A stretch of DNA of 64,000 nucleotides from Onthophagus taurus. Lineage: Eukaryota > Arthropoda > Insecta > Coleoptera > Scarabaeidae. The position numbers and the translations under genes are program-made. This document shows, one piece after another, positions 31,239 to 41,390 of the stretch. Below the pieces are notes generated by a model. That model saw only the letters and a list, made by a program, of their open reading frames with translations, was not told where the DNA came from and searched no databases. Location: the NCBI RefSeq assembly GCF_036711975.1, contig NC_091970.1, positions 11,911,501 to 11,975,500 on the forward strand, in the 5' to 3' direction. Positions within the stretch are counted from its first letter, which is position 1. The number at the start of each line of letters is the position of its first letter.

Positions 31239-31372
31239 GTGTTAATTAATTCGTCATCATTGCAAGTATGCAACCAATATCACAGTACTGGTATTGCAAT
31301 ACGAATACTGTGATATTGGTTGCATACTTGCAATGATGACGTCGGGTACGATAATTAATTAACACACTGTAG
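31239..31372. repeat. 134-bp near-perfect hairpin
   Basis: The left arm GTGTTAATTAATTCGTCATC continues through ATTGCAAGTATGCAACCAAT to the centre. The right arm is its complement, with about 10 extra bases near the outer part. The centre is GTATTGCAATAC. There is no coding content. It is probably a small palindromic MITE; target duplications are not evident. Confidence 0.75.
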
Positions 31373-32475
31373 TTACAAGGTAAATGGAGAGACCACGTAG
31401 GAAGATCTACATTTTGGCTACGTTTTTAAATCGCTATAGTTGCAATTGAGGTGGCACGAAAGCTGGAGTTTAAAGTCACAACTGGGGACTCTGAATTGGT
31501 GAAGAAAGACAGGGTAATACACATTCCTATTAAAAGAGAAAGAAGAAGAACATAAAATTGAACAAAATCGGAAGATTTGAAGTGTAGCACAAAGGTGCAA
31601 CGAAACGCTAAACAAAATGTAAAATTCAAAGCAATTTATAGGGATAAGGGAGAATATGAAAATGTTACAAGTATATTTGGATTAATGATATCACTACTTC
31701 TTCTTTTAAAATCAAAAATTGTTACAACTTATCTTGATATAGCTGATAGCACTACATTAAAATTATTAACGACAATATCTGTAACTAACATTGAAGCTAC
31801 ATACAAACGAAATGTCCAATAAATTACAAAAAAATCTGGTTTAGATAGATGTAAGGTGTAGTGTGCCATACACTACACAAGGTAGTATATGTAGTATAGT
31901 GAGAGAACCAAGATATACAGGGTGTGGCACAATACAGTCCCTAGTTTCAAATAATCACAGAGCTTTGTTCTGGAGACAGGATCTGCAGTTCAAAAAGCCA
32001 ATTGGTCGACTTGAAAGTGTGCGAATATTCAAAAAACTCGCCACATTAAGAACATCAAGATCAATCCAGAAATGAAAGCCGAATTTTAAGAACAAATTCC
32101 TCTTTGAAGACACTGAAGGAGCAGCAGAAGTGTGGTGCTGTTTGAGAGTACCTCATTAAGTGACGCATCTGGTTGTGATAAAATTGGGCTTATTAACCCA
32201 TATCCGCATTAATAAGAGTATTGTTCATGTGGTGTTGTACAATTGCGTGAGTGCTAGTATCATAAATGCGTAGTTTTAAAGCTAAAACAGGAAGAGCCGA
32301 CAAAAATTGACGAACTATAAGAATGAGCTTTTTGTATATACTTTAATCTATTGTTGTAACACCATAACAAGGCATTTTCTGAAAGCTGCAGTATTTTCTG
32401 GTTATTATAGTTGAGTAAAAGAGACATGTGTGAACTTGTATATATCACCAAAACATTCGTTACAACCCTACACTG
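31373..32475. other. Low-coding region with unassigned frames
   Basis: The plus-strand frame 31,577-31,822 reads GEYENVTSIFGLMISLLLLL with no recognised domain; a decayed hAT or ZMYM1-like transposase tail is conceivable but not supported. An isolated mariner-type end ATACAGGGTGTGGCAC occurs at about 31,915. The frame at 31,863-32,075 is not recognised. No host gene is supported. Confidence 0.3.
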
Positions 32476-32477
32476 TA

Positions 32478-33072
32478 CAGGTGTCCCGTTAAGGGTACGC
32501 AGCGGCTGTATCTCGACAACGGTGAGGCCTATAGGTTTGGGAAAAAAATTCTTATAAGCAAAGTGGGCAAGAGAAATAGCTGGAAATTATTTTGAAGTTC
32601 GTAATTCGACCGCTAGGGGGCGTAACTGCCATAGAGAAACATAAAATTCCCGCTATCTCAGAAAGTTACACGATGAGCTATAACTTTGACAACATCATTT
32701 AGTAGCTTGGATAATACCGCATCGCTTTTATTTTGCAATATTTCTCATATCTGTCATAATAATGGAGGGGGAGGCCAATGCGTTTTCAAATGTTTACAAT
32801 TTAATATCTCCTGGACCATTCAACCGATTTGAATATTTTTGATCTTAATAATAAGTCTGCTAATTCGAGAACGGGTGGCGATATCAAAATGCGGTTTTCA
32901 CTAATATTTAGCAAATTTTATGGTCTGTGAAGTAAATAGTACCGTTCCATTTAACTTTTCTTCAAAAATCACCCTCTAGCTTATTTGTTTTAAAGCAAAC
33001 GGTCTTACTGAAAATATCTTTAAAAAGAGCATAAAATGCTGTTTCAAACAACACCGAAAATATTCCACCCTG
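32478..33072. mobile_element. Possible TA-flanked non-autonomous element
   Basis: TA dinucleotides lie at 32,476-32,477 and 33,073-33,074. The ends are CAGGTGTCCCGTTAAG and, on the other strand, CAGGGTGGAATATTTT, so only the first few bases pair. The interior is non-coding. It is directly followed by another TA element at 33,083. The boundaries are uncertain because the ends match poorly. Confidence 0.4.
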
Positions 33073-33082
33073 TATATGTATA

Positions 33083-33603
33083 CCGGGTGATTCAGACCAC
33101 CCGTACCAGGGATTTTTGTCAAAAACGCGATTATATAAGAAGTTGCAATAAAAAATATGATAATAAAATCATGTATGAAGAATTCAATACACCAGTTTTT
33201 ATCACGGTGGTAACACCGGAAGTTGATGGTAATGACATCAACTTAAAAATTTTCCAAGTTGTCATATGAATTAAGTTTTACCGTGGAATAGATATTTTAA
33301 AAATAAACAACTTTTGCTTTAACTCTTCTTAGATTTAATGCAACGTCTAAGTTAAAGCTAAAGTTAAAGCAGAAGTTGTTTATTTTTAAAACATCTATTC
33401 TACGATAAAACTTAATTCATATGACAACTTGGAAAATTTTTAAGTTGACGTCATTACCACCAACTTCCGGTGTTACTAGCGTGATAAAAACGGGTACATT
33501 GGATTCTTCATATACGATTTTATTATCATATTTTTTATTGCAACTTCTTAGGTAATCGCGTTTTTGAGAAAAATCCCTGGTACGGGTGGTCTGAATCACC
33601 CGG
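33083..33603. mobile_element. 521-bp palindromic (foldback) element
   Basis: TA flanks lie at 33,081-33,082 and 33,604-33,605. Both ends read CCGGGTGATTCAGACCACCC. The arms are about 240 bp and nearly identical, with a loop of roughly 40 bp. Each arm contains the same accidental open frame (for example KKYDNKI and VTPEV), which is a consequence of the palindrome. It is probably a mariner-type MITE. Confidence 0.85.
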
Positions 33604-33615
33604 TATGTACATATA

Positions 33616-33880
33616 CAGGGTGGTTCAGTTTTTAATCGGGAAACTTTACTAAGACGTAGTACTTGCCAAAATAATACAAGTTTTTTATATAAACATAGGG
33701 TCGCAACTCCTTTGTTTTCGAGCTATAAGCTCTCAAAGTTGAGTCAAAAATTTACATTTTATCATTTATTTTGTGTATAAGCAAACCGTTGAATTTGAAA
33801 TTTTATATGTATGTAATTACTGGTTAACACCTTATTTTCAACGATATCTTAAACTTTCCCTTTGATTCTTTTATAACAAC
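33616..33880. repeat. Solo arm of the 7,510-9,951 element family
   Basis: Preceded by TA at 33,614-33,615, the sequence begins CAGGGTGGTTCAGTTTTTAA and follows the left arm of the 2.44-kb DD41D element for about 265 bp. Divergence is increasing and indels appear after about 33,780. No matching right arm is found nearby, so the copy is truncated by the Mutator-like relic that follows. Confidence 0.8.
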
Positions 33881-33975
33881 TTTTTAATGCCACTTGCCCT
33901 AAAGGCCCAGAAGTTGTAATTCCTAGTTGTAAAATGATAAAGAATGCATGAATTAATCGTAGAATAGTTCTGGCA

Positions 33976-34640
33976 ATGCGATTACTAGGAATTGGACTAA
34001 ATGGATTGATCAAGTTTTGTGCTTTCATGGAAATACCACGTCCGATTTTCCAATCTTTCTACGACAAATTAGTAAATGTAATTTTGATCGCAACATCATC
34101 AGTAAGAAACGCCAACATGAAAGAAGCAGCACAAAAAGAGAAAAAGATGAGTGAAGAAAATGGACAATATCAAGGAATAACGGTTTCCGGTGATGGCTCT
34201 TGGAGAAGGCGCGGATTTTCTTCTCTTTTTGGAATTACGTCATTAATTGGTTGGATTACTGGACAAATTGTTGATGTTGAGGTAAAATCTAAATATTGCA
34301 AAAGTTGCGAACACTGGAAGAGTAAATTGGAAACATCTCAATATGACGAATGGTATAAAGCACATGTCGATGTATGTCAAGCAAACCACGAAGGATCATC
34401 TAGAAAAATGAAAAATGATCGAGATGTTCAAACGCTCAGAAAAGTTACACGGGTTTAAATACTTAAACTACATCGGGGATGGTGATAGTAAAACCTTCAA
34501 AGGTATCGTCGACGCTGATCCATACGAAAATTTAGTAGGAATGCATTACGCATGTACAGAAAAGAATGGGTACGCGACTACGAAATCTAAAGAAATCATC
34601 GAAAGGCCTTGGAGGGAGAGGGAAACTAACTGACAATGAT
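33976..34640 (+). pseudogene. Mutator-like transposase relic
   Basis: The plus strand reads GIGLNGLIKFCAFMEIPRPI, TVSGDGSWRRRGFSSLFG, SKYCKSCEHWKSKL and DVCQANHEGSSRKM. After a shift, KYLNYIGDGDSKTFKGIVDA follows, and after another shift ECITHVQKRMGTRLRNLKK. These blocks, including the SGDGxWxxRGFSS and GDGDSK motifs, are those of the Mutator-like transposase domain widespread in arthropod repeats. At least two frameshifts disable it, and it ends at about 34,640 where an RTE relic begins on the other strand. Confidence 0.8.
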
Positions 34641-35020
34641 CCGCCCAGTTCCACTTGAGCTTTGCCACAATGTTGACCGCATCATTTACGCCAGTTCTTC
34701 TTCGTAGGTCTTCATTTAGTATGTGGTTCCTCAAGGTCTTTGCGTTACTTTGAGCCTCCTGGTAATGGCCACCGTTAATGTTAAAGTTCCGGAACCGTAT
34801 GTCATAACCAAAGGAGGAACCACGCATTGATTGAAAACCTTTCTTTTCAAATATACAGGAATATCGCTCATGAAGATGTCTCTAAGTTTCTTGTAGGCTG
34901 CCCATGCGAGTATCATCCTTCTGTTTAGTTCGCTTGTTTGATTATTATCTCTCGGTACACGAACCTCATGGCCAAGATATATGGCTGCGGTGCGAACCAA
35001 CTGAGATGAGTACTTTAAGA
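34640..35020 (-). pseudogene. RTE-type LINE C-terminal relic
   Basis: The minus strand contains IYLGHEVRVPRDNNQTSELN, LAWAAYKKLRDIFMSDIPVY and LKRKVFNQCVVPPLVMTYGS. After a frameshift, LRRRTGVNDAVNIVAKLKWN and WADHCQLVS follow. These are the blocks downstream of the reverse transcriptase palm in insect RTE-type elements. The catalytic palm of what may be the same copy lies at 35,640-35,960 on the same strand, separated by plus-strand fragments. Confidence 0.75.
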
Positions 35021-35345
35021 ACAATAGTGGAAAGAACAAGAAAAGATAGAGTTAGGAACAAAATTGTAAGAGATTTTTGTGGATTCGAATATGTCATGAG
35101 GTTTGCTAGGGGAAAAATAAAAAAAATTAATGAATACTTCCAAAGAATGGAAGAAACCTGGCTGATTAAGACAAAAGAGACCAAACATAAGCTAAAAAGA
35201 GATCCCGGGAGACCAAGAAGTTGGATTTCCCGAAACTTTCTCGAAATATATGTACACTTTAAAGCTAATAACACCAGAAATGTGTATGAATTAGTTAAGA
35301 CAAAGGCACAAATCGCACTCAGCTCTATGCTGAGATGGAACAGGA
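35020..35345 (+). pseudogene. LINE C-terminal fragment, plus strand
   Basis: The frame reads ERTRKDRVRNKIVRDFCGFE, VMRFARGKIKKINEYFQRME and, later, RDPGRPRSWISR. This resembles the tail of a LINE polymerase protein in which a basic RDRVRN-type segment is followed by a GRP-rich end. It lies opposite to, and partly between, the two minus-strand RTE pieces, so it is a separate insertion or an inverted piece. Confidence 0.45.
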
Positions 35346-35377
35346 AAAATAATATGTGATAGTGAAATGAATGACAT

Positions 35378-35575
35378 TTGAAAAAATTATTTCCAAAACC
35401 TATTAAGCATACAGAAACTGATTTGGAAACAGACAGCAGTCAGTCACACCAAAGAAAGGATAGTGTCATGGAACCTATATCAATCAGTGAGGTTCAAAAC
35501 GCAATCTCTGCGTCAAAACATGGAAAGGCATCAGAGATTAATAACATACCATCGAAAGTATTCAAGATAGAAGTA
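35378..35575 (+). pseudogene. Reverse transcriptase N-terminal fragment
   Basis: The plus frame contains ISISEVQNAISASKHGKASE, INNIPSKVFKI. This matches the segment of LINE polymerases just before the first palm block (pattern EVxxAIxxxKxGKAxGxDxIPxEVLK). It breaks off after about 65 residues. Confidence 0.55.
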
Positions 35576-35639
35576 TTCATTATCACCAATATTGATGTAA
35601 CAGCTTGGAACAAGATTTCTCCTAAATTTTGTTGATATT

Positions 35640-35960
35640 TAGACTCAGTTGCATACTTCAGCATCAGTTTCATCTCTCCAAGACTATCCGAAATAAGGAC
35701 TATATCGTCCGCGTAGCGCAAATTACTCATTGTCATCAATTTTTATACCTTTTTGAGTCCAATCCAGTTGTTTAAATGCACTATCCAGGACTGTGATGAA
35801 CAATTTGGGTTCAACATTATATCACCTTGTCTTACCCCACGCCCAATGGGTATTCGGTCAGTCCTTTTATGCAATTTTACCGTTATTGTAGCATTCTTGT
35901 AAATGTTATAAATAAGTTTGGTGTATCGATCATGGACTCTGCATTCTTGAAGTACTTACA
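35640..35960 (-). pseudogene. RTE-type reverse transcriptase palm relic
   Basis: On the minus strand the region reads QECRVHDRYTKLIYNIYKNA, DRIPIGRGVRQGD and LRYADDIVLISDSLGEMKLM. The GRGVRQGD block and the YADD catalytic pair are reverse transcriptase motifs in the RTE-type sequence context. The stretch between them is shortened and frameshifted. The copy is dead. Confidence 0.75.
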
Positions 35961-36084
35961 AAACTACCATCAACTCAATTTAAATCAAATTTTATAAATA
36001 CCTCTAAATACTAGGGTAAATACCCCAGGGTATATATCCAGGGAATTTTCCCTTGAAAATAAATACCTGGGTATTTAACAACAC

Positions 36085-36715
36085 TGATTGTCATACCTCG
36101 ACTTTGTAATATTTTTCGCTAAAAAAAGATCGCAACCTCAAACTCCTGTCGGATATATTCTGTAACAACGGTTTTCCTCGTTCGTTAGTTAATAGAGTCC
36201 TCCGTTTTCCGGACCCATAACAGTCCCAGTCGGAATGCCACATCACAGCTTGATTGGTCGATGACACGTCCTTCTGACGACGAGCTTTTGCTAAGATCCC
36301 CTTCATTCCCGGTCTCACTGACAATTTGGTTAACATCTTTAGTGATTGTCCGTTGAAGTTTGCAAAATACACCTGCAAACCTCTAACAAGGTTGTTTTCG
36401 AGGTTATAAGATCCTACTACTCTTCTTCTCCAATCGAACTTGGTCCAATACCTTAAATCGAGGGTGTCACAACACACTAGAGACTCTGAAATTTGGTGGT
36501 ACTGCGCTTATTGAACATCATGTCTCTATGGGCCATAAATTTGACTTTGATCAGACCAAGATTCTATGTGGAGAAAACTTATATATAATAGGAGACTCTT
36601 CCTGGAGATGTTTCACATTTCTGCCTTGTCTAACACTGTCAACTTTAGAACTGACCCCCAGGATCTTAGCGAGATCTACTGTCACCTGATTGAACTGGCC
36701 AGTAAGCCTTGATCT
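36085..36715 (+). pseudogene. Penelope-like element relic (linker and GIY-YIG end)
   Basis: Plus-strand pieces in order: RNLKLLSDIFCNNGFPRSLV followed by NRV (36,120-36,205), IPFIPGLTDNLVNIF and KFAKYTCKPLTRLFSRL (36,290-36,410), GTALIEHHVSMGHKFDFDQT then KILCGEN (36,500-36,580), and NTVNFRTDPQDLSEIYCHLI (36,637-36,700). This is the region joining the reverse transcriptase to the GIY-YIG endonuclease of Penelope-like elements, plus the endonuclease tail. The GIY-YIG motif itself is not readable. Stops and frameshifts occur. The minus-strand open frame over the same bases is an accident. Confidence 0.7.
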
Positions 36716-36929
36716 CCCCCCTCCTTTTTAGTGTTTCATCATCTTTGGGCGTTGATAGCCCAGCCTCACAGCCTTTTTTGACAAAAATTTACACACAATT
36801 TACAATTTACGTTGTTCTTTATCAGATGATCCGAATGATATTTAGCCACTCTCTCATTTCTTGACAGGTGGAACTCTCGCATCAATTCCAGAAATATCAT
36901 TAATGGATATATAATCGTCTCTACTTATT

Positions 36930-37062
36930 CCCACTTTTACCACCTCTTGATAAATTTATCCGATAGATAATTACCATGGTTACAGCGGTTTTAAGCGCTC
37001 TCATTGGCTAAGAGCGCCAATTTATCTATCGGTTAAATTTATCAAGAGGTGGTAAAAGTGGG
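36930..37062. mobile_element. 133-bp palindromic MITE
   Basis: The ends are CCCACTTTTACCACCTCTTG and its complement, pairing over about 40 bp (to CCGATAGATAA). A second, inner inverted pair is AAGCGCTCTCATTGGCT / AGAGCGCCAAT. It is non-coding. A half copy lies at 5,323-5,388, and a weakly similar stretch follows at 37,085-37,125. Confidence 0.8.
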
Positions 37063-37274
37063 TCTTAGGTCCATTACTACCATCTTTTAGTTAAATTTAT
37101 CTTATAGATAAACCCATCTACTAGCCAATCAGATTTTTTGATAATAACCGAAAATAATAAATTATTTCTACTAAAAAATTAGAACGTGAATGTTAAATAC
37201 ACACTGAAAACGGTTTATTGAATTATTTAATGCAATAATATTAATTAGCAGTTGCTTATATAAAAATAAGCCAA

Positions 37275-37490
37275 TCAAATTATTATGGGAATAAATTGTG
37301 AGCTGAGGTGCTTTTTCGATCGAGCTTAATCATAGCAATCAAGAATTCATGTCATTTAAAGTTTAGAAAGAAAAAATTAAATCAAAAATCGATTTATGAA
37401 TTTCATTAAAATTTGTTTGAGGAAATTGGTGAATTTCAAAAAATCATATCAAAGATAATTTTGAAAATTCTGAAATGTTTTTTGTACCAA
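37275..37490. repeat. Leader segment, copy 1 (duplicated at 40,733)
   Basis: About 215 bp from AATCAAATTATTATGGGAAT to TTTTGTACCAAATT are nearly identical to 40,733-40,950. Each copy stands at the left edge of a block of ~190-bp satellite, so the pair marks a duplication of a whole array boundary. Confidence 0.85.
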
Positions 37491-37589
37491 ATTGAAGCTT
37501 AAACATTTCTCTTTCCGACGACTTATAAATAAATTCAAAAATTATGCGAAAGAAGCTGGAGACGTGTTATTTATGAACATACTTAAAAT

Positions 37590-40010
37590 CTAACAAGTAC
37601 GATTTTGTGTAATAATTAATATCTCAAAAATAAAAGATATTTTGCAAAACGATCATTTTCATTGAAAAGCTTATAATTTTGTGTATAGATGCTCATAATT
37701 TCGTAGCGATTTAATAAAACACCGATTTAATACAACTTTTTGAAAATCACCGAAAATATTTGTGCCTTCTAAAAATTTTGAATATGCACGATTATGTTTA
37801 ACAATTAATATCTCATAACCTAAAAGATATTCTGCAAAACGGCCATTTTCATTAAAAAGCTTATAATTTTGTGTATGGATGCTGATAATTTCGTAGCGAT
37901 TTAATAAAACCCCGATTTATGACAATTTTTTGAAAATCATCGAAAATATTAGTTTCTTTTAAAAATTTTGAATAAAAACGATTGTGTTTAATAATTAATA
38001 TCTCAAAAACTAAAAGATGTTTTGCAAAACGGTCTTTTTCATTGAAAAGCTTATAATTTTGTTTATTAATGTTTATAATATTATAGCGATTTATTAAAAC
38101 CCTGATTTATTATGATTTTTTGAAAATCATCGAACATATTAGTTTCTTCTAAAAATTTATAATAAGCACCATTGTGTATAACAATTAATAACTCAAAAAC
38201 TAAAAGATATTTTGCAAAACAGTCTTTTTCATTAAAAAGCTTATAATTTTGTGTACAGATGCTGATAATTTCGTAGCGATTCAATAAAACCCCGATTTAT
38301 TACAATTTTTTGAAAATCATCGAAAATACTAGTTTCTTCTAAAAATTTTGAATAAAAACGATTGTGTTTAATAATTAATATTTTAAAAACTAAAAGATAT
38401 TTTGCAAAACGGTCTTTTTCATTGAAAAGCTTATAATTTTGTTTATTAATGTTGATAATATTATAGCGATTTATTAAAATCCTGATTTATTATGATTTTT
38501 TGAAAATCATCAAAAATATTAGTTTCGTCTAAAAATTTATAATAAGTACGATTGTGTATAACAATTAATAACTCAAAAACTAAAAGATATTTTACAAAAT
38601 GATCATTTTCATTGAAAAGCTTATAATTTTGTGTACAGATACTAATAATTTCGTAGCGATTCAATAAAACCCCGATTTATTAAAATTTTTTGAAAATTAT
38701 CGAAAATATTAGTTTCTCCTAAAAATTTATAATAAGCACGATTGTGTATAATAAATAATAACTCAAAAACTAAAAGATATTTTTTAAAACGGTTTTTTTC
38801 ATTGAAAAGCTTATAATTTTGTTTGTTTATGTTGATAATATTATAGCGATTTATTAAAACCCTGATTCATTATGATTTTTTGAAAATCATCAAAAACATT
38901 AGTTTCTTCTAAAAATTTATAATAAGCACAATTGTGTATAACAATTAATAACTCAAAAACTAAAAGATATTTTGCAAAACGATCATTTTCATTTAAAAGC
39001 TTATAATTTTGTGTACAGATGCTGATAATTTCGTAGCGATTCAATAAAACCCCGATTTATTACAATTTTTTGAAAATCATCGAAATATTAGTTTCTTCTA
39101 AAAATTTAGAATAAAAACGATTGTGTTTAATAATTAATATCTCAAAAACTAAAAGATATTTTGCAAAACGGTCCTTTTCATTGAAAAGCTTATAATTTTG
39201 TTTATTAATGTTGATAATATTATAGCGATTTATTAAAACCCTGATTTATTATGATTTTTTGAAAATCATCAAAAATATTAGTTTCTTCTAAAAATTAATA
39301 ATAAGCACGATTGTGTATAACAATTAATAACTCAAAATCTAAAAGATATTTTACAAAACGATCATTTTCATTGAAAAGCTTATAATTTTGTGGACAGATG
39401 CTGATAATTTCGTAGCGATTCAATAAAACCCCGATTTATTACAATTTTTGGAAAATTATCGAAAATATTAGTTTCTTCTAAAAATTTAGAATAAAAACGA
39501 TTGTGTTTAATAATAAATTAATATCTCAAAAACTAAAAGATATTTTGCAAAACGGTCTTTTTCATTGAAAAGCTTATAATTTTGTTTATTAATGTTGATA
39601 ATATTATAGCGATTTATTAAAACCCTGATTTATTATGATTTATTGGAAATCATCAAAAAAATTAGTTTTTTTCTAAAAATTTATAATGAGCACTATTGTG
39701 TATAACAATTAACAACTCAAAAACTAAAAGATATTTTGCAAAACGGTCTTTTTCATTAAAAAGCTTATAATTTTGTGTATAGGTGCTGATAATTTCGTAG
39801 CGATTCAATGAAACCCCGATTTATTACAATTTTTTGAAAATCATCGAAAATATTAGTTTCTTCTAAAAATTTAGAATAAAAACGATTGTGTTTAATAATT
39901 AATATCTCAAAAACTAAAAGATGTTTTGTAAAACGGTCTCTTTCATTGAAAAGCTTATAATTTTGTTTGTTTATGTTGATAATATTATAGCGATTTATTA
40001 AAACCATGAT
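37590..40010. repeat. ~190-bp satellite, block 1
   Basis: About 13 monomers near 190 bp, each containing CTCAAAAACTAAAAGATATT, GCAAAACGGTCTTTTTCATT and GAAAAGCTTATAATTTTG. Two monomer types alternate (ATAATTTCGTAGCGATT versus ATAATATTATAGCGATT), giving a 380-bp higher-order unit: equivalent positions recur at 38,081, 38,461 and 38,841. Short open frames recur with the unit on the minus strand and are not considered genes. Confidence 0.92.
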
Positions 40011-40732
40011 TTATCAAAACGATTTATTGAATTATTTAATGTAATAATATTAGTTTGCTTATATAAAAATAAACCACTTCGATTATAAAAATATTGAGTT
40101 AAAAATTACAGAAAATACCTATAATAACGTAAAATTGGTTTACAACGTTTTCCTTTTTCTATATACGTTTATGTTTTTCGTTTATTTTTTCGACAAATTT
40201 GTCGAAAGCATTTAAGTAAAATTACCAGTTCGAAATCTAGGCCGAACCAGGCACTTCCTGTCGTTAAATCGAACCGCGTTTAAAGAAACCTGTTTAAAAT
40301 TCTTTTAAATTCCGTCGATTCTTAAAGAAAACTGCTGCAAAATTAGTTTTATTTTCGAAATTTTAAACACCTCGAACGAAAAGTAATTTTAAAAATAGAA
40401 CGTATCTCATTAAAACGTTAACAAGAAGTGTTAAAAGTATTTTTTATTCCTTTCGGTCATTTTCTTATTTACTTTGTCCTTCGATGCTACCCGCTATTTA
40501 TTTCGTCCTATTTACCTTTGATTTTTAGATGTTTGATTTGAGCAAACGTTGAAAATGCATCTTGGAGCCGAACCCAACCCAAAAATTCCTTTACTATATT
40601 CCAAAGAAAAAAGTTTATGTAGCTTTTAGATCTTCTGGGCTAGATTTTCAAAAAAAAAGTTGTATTTTAATGCTGTGTTATAATTAACTAAATTGCAATT
40701 ATCTACGCACTTAAGTTATTCACCCGTAATCA
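40011..40732. other. Spacer between satellite blocks, no gene seen
   Basis: AT-rich single-copy DNA with a somewhat GC-richer centre (AATCTAGGCCGAACCAGGCA). No supported open frame, no inverted ends and no tandem structure were found. Confidence 0.55.
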
Positions 40733-41390
40733 AATTATTATGGGAATAAATTGTGAGCTGAGGTGCTTTTTCGATCGAGCTTAATCATAGCAATCACGAA
40801 TTCATGTCATTTAAAGTTTAGAAAGAAAAAATTAAATCAAAAATCGATTTATGAATTTTATTAAAATTTGTTTGAGGAAATTGGTGAATTTCAAAAAATC
40901 ATATCAAAGATAATTTTGAAAATTCTGAAATGATTTTTGTACCAAATTCAAGTTTAAACATTCCTCTTCCAGATGGGTTCTAATTATATTTCAAAATTAT
41001 ACGAAAGTAGTTGGAAAAAAATTATGAATTAACGTGGACATAATTAAAATCAGTTTTGGAAAATTGGTGAATTTCAAAAAATCATATCAAATTTAATTTT
41101 GAACATTTAGACAAACTTTTTGTACCAAATTGATGCTTTAACATTTCTCTTTCAGACAACTTATAAGTATATTCCAAAATTATGCGAAAAAAGATGGAAA
41201 AAAATTATAACTGCACGTGCTGTTTATGGAGGTAATTAAAATCTGTTTGGGAAAATTAGTAAATTTCAAAAAATTATAGCAACGTTAATTTTGAACATTC
41301 AGAAATAATTTTTGTACCAAATTGAAGCTAAACATTTCTCTTTCCGACGACTTATAAGTGAATTCAAAAATTATGCAAAAGAAGCTTAAA
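40733..41390. repeat. Leader copy 2 followed by ~183-bp repeats
   Basis: The first 215 bp duplicate 37,275-37,490. About three diverged units with spacing near 183 bp then follow, recognised by GTGAATTTCAAAAAATCATA at about 40,884, 41,067 and (altered) 41,250. Each unit also has TTTTTGTACCAAATTGA and a TTTCTCTTTC phrase. These units differ from the 190-bp monomer but have nearly the same length. Confidence 0.7.

Noticed and set aside
31577..31822. 81-codon plus-strand frame as a hAT/ZMYM1-like domain
   Set aside because: Only a vague similarity around YENVTSIFGLM; too weak to annotate as a transposase.
33036..33599. Two similar open frames facing each other (QTTRTRDF...)
   Set aside because: They are the same sequence read from the two arms of a palindrome, with no recognised domain.
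34904..35359. 151-codon plus-strand frame as a host gene
   Set aside because: The first third overlaps a minus-strand RTE relic and the rest resembles a LINE C-terminus. No splice structure or start context supports a gene.
36091..36477. 128-codon minus-strand frame
   Set aside because: The plus strand over the same bases carries ordered Penelope-like blocks, so the minus frame is a shadow.
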